NCBI RefSeq assembly: GCF_030272615.1
Contig: NC_081409.1
Coordinates: forward strand, 647,064,468 to 647,128,467
Length of the DNA: 64,000 nt
Direction of reading: 5' to 3'
Source: Cryptomeria japonica
Lineage: Eukaryota; Streptophyta; Pinopsida; Cupressales; Cupressaceae
The stretch's first letter is position 1. Every line of letters begins with the position of its first letter. Under the pieces are notes generated by a model. It was given only the letters and a program-made list of their open reading frames with translations. It had not been told where the DNA came from and did not search any database. This document shows positions 12,301 to 21,818 of this stretch, in pieces. A program made the translations under genes and the position numbers.

Positions 12301-13030
12301 TCGATTTAGCATCCTCTCCTAGAACTTGGCAAAGTGCCCAATACATCCCTTTTGCCCTCAAGGTAAACATACTTAATGAAAAAGGCTCTTGTGTATTGGG
12401 CCCTATAACTGCTAACCCTCCTACTTTCAGAAAAAGTTCTTTGAGCGGCCCGTTCCTAAGATGAGTCCTCTGTGCCCTGTACACCTGGGCTAATTGTGTG
12501 AAATTTACAGGTTCCAAGAAGCTTGTGAACTCACTGAGCCCAAATGTTGTTCTCAACTCTTCTGCATTAATCTCCACGAGGGCTTTTCCATTTACATCCC
12601 GGATGCACCTTGTAACTGAATCATAATTCAATGCCATTTGAGTTAACAAATCTGTATCCATGAACACCCCTGGGACTACCAACTTCCCCACATCTAATTC
12701 CCAAATGCTATTTTGAGGAGCAGGAGAATTCCTCATCCCAAATCCGATTCTAAATAACCCCAACCCAGACAGTCCAACCTGTGGGTCTCTTAACCAATTA
12801 CCCTTGTCCTATAATCCTTCTCCAATCTTCAGACGGGGAGCCCTGGGTACTAACTCTTTGGCCTTAGATGCCTGGTTGGTTGACAGCGTCAACTGTTCTA
12901 AAAAGTCATCACACACACTTCTTTCTAAATAATCAACTTTACAAGAAAATTCCCTTTTAGGGGCCATTTGCAATACAACCAGAGGAATATCACTTCTTAA
13001 AACACTTCTGTAATACGAGAATAATTTCAC
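9323..13030 (-). pseudogene. E1 extra ORF (ORF1) of about 1,230 codons, function unknown
   Basis: A single reading frame runs from ATG 13030 (alternative ATG 12970) to 9323, interrupted only by three in-frame TAG stops (12809-12811, 10700-10702, 10331-10333). The N-terminal region (about 12760-11300) is a globular domain that I do not recognise; it may be related to domains described only as putative plant transposon proteins, which I cannot verify. Landmarks are ALCQVLGED, YSLLMHLFLFKG, FLRPKEF and HNWGD. A Ser/Pro- and Lys-rich linker with GKRKV (a possible nuclear signal) follows at about 11170-11000. The C-terminal part (10324-9323) starts with a likely coiled coil and a Pro/Ser-rich stretch. 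The position matches the extra ORF of Ogre elements. A diverged copy of residues 138-340 lies at 62571-63209. Confidence 0.75.
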
Positions 13031-13184
13031 TTATTACAACACAAGTATGGTTGCAAAAAAAGAAAGAACCTGATGCTTGCTTGAAGAAATTCGCTCTACA
13101 ACTGATTCACCTTCTCTGTATTTGCAAAAGATAACTCTGGGTTACTCTTCTGCAAAATCCTTTTAAAAGATCTCTATACTTGGT
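13031..13184 (-). other. E1 5' leader between 5' LTR and ORF1
   Basis: Short leader. Immediately after the LTR on the minus strand the sequence reads ACCAAGTATAGAG, with no TGG-type primer-binding site. Either the LTR edge is misplaced, the site has decayed, or another priming site is used. Confidence 0.4.
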
Positions 13185-14833
13185 TGTTAGGAAATCAAAT
13201 GCTTGTACTCTGGGCCTTAACTGTAACATTGATTCCGCATGCTCCGGCCGTCCCTTCAAAATCGAATTCATACGAGAATTCATATTTTAACTCCAACGGG
13301 TCGCAGCCTTCCTGCAAGTGTCTCACTGTGAATTGCATTTTGACGGCTTTGTCTTTAGTCTGGGTCCCATCCTTCTATTGGCTACATAATACCACGCGGC
13401 ATCTGATCATTGGCTTAGAAAATCCCTTTACATTCCGTTTTGATACTGGCCGAATGTATCCCTTTATACTGTGGCGGGCCCATCTTTATCCCTTTTTGCC
13501 ATGTCATCATCATGACACGCGGATGACCCTCGTTAACTCTCACTATTTCGTGGCCTTAAAAGGTGAGCACCTCACCCTTGCGAAATAGCGCAGGCCATTG
13601 GATCATCTTTCAAGTTAATCACCTTTTAATCCTTCGAACAGGTCCTCAGGAATGGTGGGCCCGCTGAGCCGTCACTAACACCTGGCATCCAGTCACCTAC
13701 CATGCTGATTTGTCATTCTGTCATTTGCCAGAAGAAGAACCATGGGGGCCCTACCTTCATCTCAACAGGTCTATCTCCTACGTCATCATCAAGACACGTG
13801 GACGGCTAATATTAACCCCTTGAGAAGGCTCTCAGAGATGGTGTGCCCACCGACACGCCATGGACACCTGGCGCCTTGTCACTTTTGGAGCTGACCTATC
13901 AATTTTTCATTTGTCAAGCAGGAACCGTAGGGACCCACAGTTTCCTTTTAGACCGCGTGTCATCAAGACACGTGGACGGTCTTGGTTAACTTTCGCTATT
14001 TCGCGGCCTTAAGAAGTGGGCATCTTACCCTTGCGAAATAGCGCGAGCCGTTAGATCATATCTCAACTTGCTCGGCATTTAAACCCTGTTAGAAGCTCTC
14101 AGAGATGGTGGGCCCACGGACACGCCATGGATACCTGGCGCCTTGTCACCTTCAGAGCTGACCTGTCAATTTTTCATTTGCTCGAAGGAGCCATGAGGTC
14201 TCAGTAAATTGTAAGAGCTGTCCTTGCCAGGTCATCTCCACCTGTGAGCCAACTCATCTTTGGGGCCCACTGACACGTCATGGACACCTAGAGCCTTGAC
14301 CTGCTGACTGTGGCGACCTGTGCCACGTGTTACCTTATAATACGCCAGAAGAAAGCCACGGGGCTCCAGCTATCTCTGACAGCTATGCCTTCCACTTACC
14401 CCGTCGTGACACATGGACGGCTGATATTCATTCTCGCTATTTCGCAGCCTTAAAGGGTGAGCACTTAACCCTCATGAAATAGCGCTGACCGTCGGATCCT
14501 TTCTCAAGTTGATCGGCATTTACCGGGCCCGACACTTTAGAATGAAATAATACAAGGCGAAAAATTTTCAAATAATCAACATGACCGCCTAGGGAAATAG
14601 CAAGGGGGGACACTTCTTACGACCCCGCGACCCATGACTTAAGTGGAATAAAGTAACGAAGGAATAGAAACTAGGGGATCTAATACAAAAGATAAAGTTT
14701 AAAACTTGGAAAACCCTTAAACCCTCTAGGTTTAGAACAAAGCTGAAGCACTTAGACCATACCCTATTCAAAAAATTTCAAAATACCATAGCCAATTATG
14801 GGGAAAGAACCCAATTTTAAAACAGTGACAACA
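13185..14833 (-). repeat. E1 5' LTR
   Basis: A 1,649-bp LTR, TGTTGTC...CTAACA in element orientation. Its outer end is shared with the left LTR; the inner edge (13185) is inferred from the terminus rule. It contains three diverged modules, each with a stem-loop of arms about CGCTATTTCGC/GCGAAATAGCG (13542-13590, 13994-14043, 14435-14483), separated by repeats of 'GATGGTG..CCACGGACACGCCATGG'-type text, plus CACGTG cores at 13795, 13969 and 14324. The 134-codon frame at 13184-13588 is only LTR sequence. Confidence 0.85.
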
Positions 14834-15052
14834 GAGGGCTTCCATGAATTGCCCATTTTCTTGTATCTCTCTCTTTTGGTCATCGGTGAGAGTACCGGTA
14901 GGAACAACATATACATTTTCAACATAACTCCAGTGTTGAACACCCATGCTTTTGGTGAATATCTTCATACTGTCTTTCCATATACTGAAGTTTTCCCTGT
15001 TAACTTTGGACCTTCCCTCTTCATCATTTGACTAGGATCTTTTCCTCAAGCA
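14834..15052 (-). pseudogene. E4 copia gag, N-terminal fragment
   Basis: In element direction the frame reads ...NFSIWKDSMKIFTKSMG..., the typical start of a plant copia gag, and continues through VQHWSYVENVYV to the point where E1 was inserted (14833/14834). The same segment in E9 (42969 onward) reads MKMYIKILGSQHW. The rest of E4 must lie left of E1, outside the window. Confidence 0.8.
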
Positions 15053-15083
15053 GTTAAGCTTACAACATAGAGGACCTGGAGGT

Positions 15084-15095
15084 GCTCTGATACCA
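15084..15095 (-). other. E4 primer-binding site (initiator tRNA-Met)
   Basis: On the minus strand TGGTATCAGAGC is separated by two bases (AT) from the LTR start. It is complementary to the 3' end of plant initiator tRNA-Met and primes minus-strand DNA synthesis. The other copia elements in the window have the same spacing. Confidence 0.9.
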
Positions 15096-15097
15096 AT

Positions 15098-15160
15098 TGA
15101 TAACTCAATGATGAACCACTAGTACCAAACCGGTACCGAGAGGGGGGGTGAATTAGTACC
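15098..15160 (-). repeat. E4 5' LTR, inner part (split by E3)
   Basis: Starts TGATAACTC directly beside the primer site and includes the G-run GAGAGGGGGGGTGAATTA seen at the same place in the other copia LTRs. It ends with GTACC (15156-15160), the duplicated target of E3. Confidence 0.88.
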
Positions 15161-16399
15161 TGTAGTGTCCTAAAATTGTGACACTTGCAATTTCGACTGC
15201 ATTTGGGTCTTCATGATGGCGATGCAACACTGAACCTGAATGGAGACCCTAAAACTTGTTCATGACATCAAAAACTGCATTTTTCAGCACCCTGGCCTGA
15301 TCCTCCTTGCACCCTACTGTCCCTGGAGGTGGGACCATGGCACCCAGTGCCCTGGTCCTTCAGGACTAGGGTGCCCAACACCCTGGTCCCCCAGGACCAT
15401 GGCGCCCAGCTCCCTGGTCCCTGGCCCTATTTTTGGGCCCGGTCTCTTATGGGGCTTCGGGTCTTTATGTTTGCAAATTGGAAAATAATCTTCCTAGGTC
15501 AGCCTAAGGTCAGAAAAATAAGTCTTTTAACCCTAATTGACAAGTATATAAACTAATTTTCCTCTCCCATTTGATAAGATGGAAAGGAGGCGGAAGCGAT
15601 ATTCAAACATTCAAGCATTCAAGCATTCAAGCATTCCTTCAAGCAATTGATCATTCTAAGTCTCCATTCAAGGCTAAGTGTTGTATTCAAGACAAGGATT
15701 CAACCATTGAAGAGGAGATCACATACAACAAAAATTACACCTTCGCATGTAAGAATACAAACATTCTTACAACAAGGTACTAGTACTTGTTTTACATTAC
15801 AAACATTTACATTTACAACACTCTCATTTCTTGGTTAATTCCAAAACCGGGGTTTGACCTAAGGGCAAACCCCTAATCCATAACCCCCCAATCGTCCTCA
15901 CTTTTTTGTGTGTAGGTTGCAGGTACGCGGTTGTAATTGAAGATCTAGAATCCTTGTGCAGAGACGAACAAATCTCCCTTCGTTTCGCAGATTTTTCGGA
16001 GGACCGTGTGCACGCCGGGCACCATCGTCCCATCAACTTTCACTCAAATTTGCAGGACAGTGCCATCTTGACATTTTACTGCTAATTCCAGGTCTGCAGC
16101 TTCATCCTATATTCCTATCTATGTTTATAAGTGAATCTTTCTCACTTTACATGCATTCCTAGCTCAATCCTTCTATCTACATTCTTTACAAAAGAGGGTA
16201 GCCTTGCTGTCTCAACCCTTGAAACTCATTTAGAATCCAATCTTGCATTGTGTGGGATTGGATATTGTGGGTTTCAACCCCTCTTTTGAATGTAAAGTCT
16301 CTCCTAAGTGAAAACCGTCAACCCTAGTGACCCCCTTTCTCTCTCCTTGGAGTGGCAGGGGGGAACACTTAGGGTTCGCTCGCGATTTTCCGCTTTACA
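15161..16399 (+). repeat. E3 5' LTR
   Basis: A 1,239-bp LTR repeated at 21819-23095. It holds a GC-rich array of about 31-bp units (roughly 15330-15430, each containing CCCTGGTCC and a GG-A-C pair), then an ATTCAAGC microsatellite (15604-15640, four units here against seven in the 3' LTR). The GC-rich array makes spurious ORFs on both strands. The U5 end reads CGCTTTACA. Confidence 0.92.
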
Positions 16400-16402
16400 T
16401 TT

Positions 16403-16421
16403 TGGTGAACCCGACGTGAAC
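16403..16421 (+). other. E3 candidate primer-binding site
   Basis: TGGTGAACCCGACGTGAAC begins three bases after the LTR end. A TGG start at this distance is the standard layout of a tRNA primer site; I cannot name the tRNA with confidence. Confidence 0.75.
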
Positions 16422-17580
16422 ATCCTTTTTGATTATTCATGGTTAGATCTGAAAATTGGATGCCTTGATTATATTTCCATGTTTGATCTTTTGCAAATTT
16501 TAGAGGTTAATTGCATAAAAACCCTAAATTTTCTTTTTAGTAATTGAGCTTGTGAAATGTTTCATTGTTAATGCTTGTTTCAGATCTACCCTTCTATTGC
16601 AAATTGTCAATTCATATTTGTGCTTTAATTTTGAAAATTAAGTGGTTAAGTGTCAAAACCCTAATTTTTAAAACCCTCTTGATTCAACCTTTGACCGACA
16701 ATTTCACTGATCAAAACATCTCCAAATCAGCTGTAACTTTGGATTCCGCAACAAAATCATAATATCTCTCATACCTAAAAATTTGGAAAAAAGTTACGAG
16801 GACCATGTGCACCCTGAGCGCCATCGTCCCCGACATTTTTTCCAAAATTTCGGGAGCAAGATCTTACTGTATTTTTCTACTAAAATCCAGAATTTTGGCT
16901 GATTTTATCAATTCTAACACTTTCAAAATTAAGGTCAAAGTTGGTCTTGTGATTGCTTGGATTAAGGCTTCTAATCATTCAAAAATTATCGAAATTGAAA
17001 TTTTGTGTCAAAATTGTGTTCTTACTATCCTAAATCTGAAAAGTGTGTCGGCATTCATTCAAAATTTCAGTGCTTTATTTAAATTCTTGCAATTTGTGAC
17101 TTTTTGAAATTAAGTGTTTAATTGCAACAACTTTGATTTCCGCTTTCAAAATTAAATTTTGCATGAAATTGAGTCAACTTTTAAATTTCAAAACTTGCAT
17201 TGCTGTTGGTATTCCCTCTAAAATCATAAAATTCAAAATTTCAGTTTCCCTCTCTTTTTCAAAATTCAAATTTTGCATTTTTCAACAATCTTGGTAGGGT
17301 TCAATTTTGAGATTGCAACTTTAATTTGGCCTATCTACAGATCGTAAAATCACTCAATTTTTTCAGATTAGCTTTAAAATCATCATAACTTTCATCTCCA
17401 AAAATTTCAAAAAAAGTTGCGAGGACCGTGTGCACTCCGTTCGCCACGGTCCCTGACATTTTTTCCGAAATTTCGAGAGATTGTCGTGATTGCATTTAAC
17501 AGCTTAAATCTAGGAGGCTGGCTGATTTTATTGAAATTTGCTACCTCTAAATTCAAAAATTTTCTCTCCCTCTCTAGTGC
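16422..17580 (+). other. E3 5' leader with repeated module
   Basis: An AT-rich leader without a good coding frame. Two copies of a module beginning CGAGGACC.TGTGCAC and continuing through a GACATTTTTTCC.AAATTTCG block lie at about 16797-16870 and 17419-17495, some 620 bp apart. A third, shorter version is inside the LTR (about 15998-16030). A role in RNA packaging or dimerisation is conceivable but is only inference. Confidence 0.55.
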
Positions 17581-20500
17581 ATGAGTTTTACAACAATAAG
17601 CCCTACTTACACTATTCCCATTAGACGAAGCCTTAGAATTAAGTCTTTCCAAGGTTTAATTACTGAGGAGATGGAACCTAATTTGAATAGCCTTTTTAAC
17701 GAGGACACGGGTAATTCCCCTAATCCTCCTAATGATGAAGAAGCTCTCCATGAGGTTTCTGTAGAACAACTTTCAAAATTGGATAACCAATTTGATGATT
17801 TTCAGCAATGGATGTCTCAAGAGTATCCCGATAGTCAAGCTCTTTCATTAATTGAGGGTCTAAAACGTATGGTTCAAAGTGATAAGAATGGAATTGATAT
17901 TTTGCATGGTATTGCACACATTGTGGATTCAAATGTGATGCCTATGAAGAGTTGTGTTGAAACTTTAGGTTATACACAACCTCCCACTCAAGTCAATCAT
18001 TCTATTCCATTGACAACTTCTATTGCTAGTATACCTACCTTTACATCAAACATAATGACTACTTCTATACAAGATATCCTGCCTATGATCACCAGTCATG
18101 GGGGCAATCCTTCCTCTTCAATTAACCCTCTTCCTTCATTTAATCCGACTTCTTCATTCATTCCTTCAATGAGTGTTCCTATTACATCTCCACAAATGAA
18201 CCTGGTGCAAGGGGGCAATTCATTTAACCATTCCATTCCTCCTTGTAGTGCTCCTCTTTTCCAATCATCTCCTATGACTAACTATCATAGTGTCCCGCCA
18301 CCTTACTCTCAATCAATACCTTCTTTCAATAACATAATACCTACATCACAATCTAACACATCTAATATGAATTCTTTGACTGAAGCGACCATTAACAATC
18401 TTGCACAAACTGTCTCTTCTTTACAGCAACAAATTGCCTCTATGAATCAATATAAGTTTAGTGTGCCCACATTTGATGTTGCGAGCCCACTTTCTCTTGA
18501 CATTGTTCGAGCTATCCCTCCTAAACATGTTGAAATCCCGCATTTGGAGCTTTATAATGGTAAAGGTGATCCTCTAACACATGTTAAGACTTTTCAAACA
18601 ATATGTACCGATTTTGCTTATGACCAAAGGTTACTTGCAAAACTGTTTACTAGAACATTAAGAGATAAAGCCCTACAATGGTATTGCTCATTGCCTTCTT
18701 ATTCTATTACTTCTTTCGAACAACTTGCAAATGCTTTTATTCAACAATTTCAAAACAATATAAGTCCTAAAGTTACTTTGATTGATTTAATGCATTGTAA
18801 ACAAGGTGTTAAAGAAAAAGTGATTGATTTCATTGGTAGATATAAGCATTTGTATGCTCAAATTTCTTTTCCAGTGCCTGACAATGATATTCAAAGAATC
18901 TTTATTTCTAATTTACAAAAAGATATTCGAGACAAACTTCTATTTTCTGAGTTTACTTCTTTCCAACAGTTGTGTGCAACTCTTCACAATTATCAACTGA
19001 CTGTGAGTCAAATGGAACAAGCAAATCCTATGGCTCCGAGTGATAAGGGTGATAGTAGTCAACAACCATTTGGAAAGTTTAAACTGAACAAAGAGTCTAT
19101 TAAGTTCAATGAAAACATCATTAACAACAATGTGAATGCAGCATCAGGTGTGCCTCCTATTTCTAAGTTTTTCAAGAAAGAAAGAAAGTTTACTCTTTTG
19201 AATGAATCATTGCATAGTATTATGAATAAGTTATTGGAACAAAATGTGCTTACTCTCCCTCCTATAAAGCAAATAGATCCTACAAAGATTAATTCACCCT
19301 ATTTTGATAACAAATCTTTTTGTCAATTTCATCGTCAACTTGGGCATGATATTGAAAAATGTTTTGCTTTAAAGGGTAAAATTCAAGATTTGATTGATAA
19401 TAATACTATCTCTGTTTCTGGAGTGAATGATAAAGGCAATACATCTGTATCTCCTCCTAACCAAAATCTCAATATTTTTACTGATCCATTACCTTCTCAT
19501 ACCTCTAATGTGATTGAGACTAATGACTCCTCTTTCTCATATGATGGTCTTGTGTCTATGACTCCGAATGTGATTAACTTTGTAGAGCAGCAAGAAAACC
19601 CTAAAGAACCTTCCATCACATTTGATTCTAGTGAAACTATCACGGCACCTGATGGTCCTTTATACATAGTTGCAAAAGTCAAGAATACACCTTGCCATGG
19701 AGTACTTATTGATCCTTCGTGCATGGTTAATGTTATTACTGAAGAATTTCTTTTTACTTTGCAATTGAATCAAGTGATCTATGACAAAACAGATGTGATT
19801 GTGAAATTATTTGATGCATTTTCTTCTCCTGCAATTGGTTCTATTACATTACCTATTGAGGTCCATAACAAATCCCTTGATGTGAACTTTGCTATTATTC
19901 TTTCATCCAAACAATTTCGTGTGAAGCTAGGCTATCCTTGGCTATCTTCCATGAAAGCTATTGCTTCTCCTATTCACAAGTGTTTGAAATTTCCCCATAA
20001 TGGTGAAGTTGTTACTGTCAATCATAGTCTCTTTAAACCAGCTAAAAGAACTTCTAGCATTCCTATTGATTATTTTTGGCCTAAACCATTCCAATCTCTT
20101 CCACCGCGAAGTGATCATCTTTTCAAATCTTATCAAAAGTGGAAAACGGATATGATCCTATCTCTAAGTGAACCTAGAACACCCAAACTTGATATTCCTA
20201 TCTTTCTTGAGAAGGAAATTCTTCCTTTGAAAGATAAAACTAATGTCTTTCCTCAAGAAGATTCCCAACCCATTCCTATGGATGTGACTATGTCTATGTC
20301 TAATAAAATTTCTAAAAGTAGACCTATACCTCCTCGTCATGATGGACTTGGTCTCCTTCCTAAACCAAATATTCCTCCTTTATATGGAGCAGTTCCTCCT
20401 CCTTCCTTTTATAAAGAGAAGAGACCTTCCTCTTCTCCTATTATCCAGCCTAAGAGACTACAACCTAAACACCCAAGTGATAAGGATGAGAACATTCCTC

Positions 20501-21000
20501 CTCTTCAATCTTCTCCACTTCCTACTAAGACTAGACGAAATCGTTCTGCACGTGAACGTCGATGAAAGCGTCATCTTAGAGCTCAGGCAGCTGCTTCTCA
20601 AACTTTGCAATCTCCAAAAACACCTTCAACAAGCATTATTCCATTTTCTCCTCAGCCAGAAATTGAGCCAAAATCTCCTAAACATAAGATGCATGATGGT
20701 CTTGATCCTGTGCGAGTTAAAGATCCTATTTTTATAAATCTTGATTATGATATGGATGAAAATGTTATTCATGATGAAAATGTTACTTCTCTTGCTTCTG
20801 ATAGTGAATATGAATATGTTGATGTTGATAACCATTTATCTAACGAATTTTCTAAAGCACTTATCCTAGCTCCTAGACAAGAACAACGTGGCTTGGAACA
20901 TGAACATAGCCCTTGTTTGGATCTTGTGATAGCTCCATCTACTGTGTTGGATGTTCCTCCTCTAGCGTGTTCCCTACCTTCCCGAAACATTGATCAGTAA
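17581..21000 (+). pseudogene. E3 gag with protease-like region, one in-frame TGA
   Basis: A 994-codon frame ends at TGA 20563-20565 and then continues in the same frame to 21000, so the ancestral product was about 1,139 residues. The first 320 residues are low-complexity, rich in Ser/Pro/Asn/Ile. Next come the retrotransposon gag domain (about 18530-19000; motifs DKALQWYCSLP and FIGRYKHLYAQI) and a zinc motif CQFHRQLGHDIEKC (about 19321-19362). The protease-like part (about 19660-20030) has the usual LGYPWL segment, but where an active protease needs D-T/S-G it has LIDPSCM, so it is probably inactive. The C-terminus is Pro-rich and then acidic. The start could be any of several Met codons; 17581 is the furthest upstream. 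Confidence 0.85.
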
Positions 21001-21803
21001 GATCGGGGGGTAGATGACGTGCTAGACTAGTTTCATTAGCATAGCAGATTCTTTCCTCCTCTCTTTCTTTTGTTACTTCTTCTATGTGTTATTCTCATTC
21101 GTCTATTTGTTGTCCTTAGTGTTGTCTACTTGAGGACGATGCAAAGCATTGAGATCTTTTTTGGTCTCTCTCATGTTGACTCAAAAGACACATGTGTTCC
21201 CTTCTTCTAGGTGACCTTCCTTGATTGGGGAATGAAGAACAATTATGCATACATACATATGATATACATGAATTATCATACAGCATACTGACCCCGAGGA
21301 AAGTGAAGTCGCCTCGTGCTTTGTGTTTTGTGTCTATTATCCTTGGGTTTATCTCACACTTGGGGGCTAAATCTTTGTGATAACGTGCTCCTTTCCCTTC
21401 TCATTTCTTATGTATCACTACCTTAAAGCAATCACCCCTGTTGAGGCGTGTGTGATCGCTTTAACGTAGGGGGGCATACACCCCGTCTATCCCTTCAGGA
21501 ATACTTGAAAATTTCTTGACACCCCGTCTATCCCTTTAGGAATACTTGAAAATTTCTTGGCGAACTTAGCTTTTCCTTGAAAATTTTTGGTATTTTTCTT
21601 ACATGACTCATAGTGAGGGAACCTTACTACTAATAGTCATGGTTCTCCCTCGTCATCTTCCCTTTTACTTTGTCAATCAAAGTCGTAAGATCCTTAGTCC
21701 ACTGGGGGCTTGGTGTATCTTGCCTCCTTGACGTGGTGAAAGTCTTTCAATGTTGTTTCCTTGTACTTTACCAGAAGTATGAGCGTACGCTTATACTCCA
21801 GCT
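21001..21803 (+). other. E3 3' untranslated region with 41-bp tandem duplication
   Basis: No coding frame. A 41-bp unit starting ACACCCCGTCTATCCCTT is present twice in tandem (about 21478-21560) with one difference. The rest is pyrimidine-rich and resembles the 3' regions of other Tat-type elements. Confidence 0.6.
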
Positions 21804-21818
21804 AAAGTGGGGGCTAAA
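21804..21818 (+). other. E3 polypurine tract
   Basis: AAAGTGGGGGCTAAA directly before the 3' LTR start TGTAGCG; primes plus-strand DNA synthesis. Confidence 0.85.

Larger units (their letters stand above)
1..14833 (-). mobile_element. E1: Tat-like Ty3/gypsy retrotransposon with extra 5' ORF (left LTR truncated by window)
   Basis: The sequence at 1-1196 is repeated almost exactly at 13639-14833, so both ends are LTRs, and all coding frames between them read on the minus strand. The order in the element's direction is 5' LTR, extra ORF (13030-9323), spacer, gag, protease, archaeal-type RNase H, reverse transcriptase, ordinary RNase H and integrase. An extra ORF before gag is a known hallmark of Ogre/Tat elements. 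E1 lies inside the gag of the copia element E4; the 5 bp after it are GAGGG, but the matching copy lies outside the window. I could not recognise a primer site next to the right LTR or a purine tract next to the left one, so the inner LTR edge rests mainly on the TG...CA rule. The very similar LTRs suggest a fairly recent insertion. Confidence 0.85.

Noticed and set aside
13185-14833. Direct repeat at 1-1196 and 13639-14833 as a segmental duplication
   Set aside because: Shared TG...CA termini, retroelement coding in between and flanking copia sequence make LTRs the better reading.
15240-15556. Pro/Gly/Trp-rich ORFs in the E3 LTR and its copy near 21987
   Set aside because: Products of the GC-rich 31-bp array; they differ between the LTRs and have no start context or homology.
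15604-15640. ATTCAAGC repeats (and the E3 LTR array) as a possible CRISPR array
   Set aside because: Units are contiguous 8-mers without spacers, in a plant LTR.
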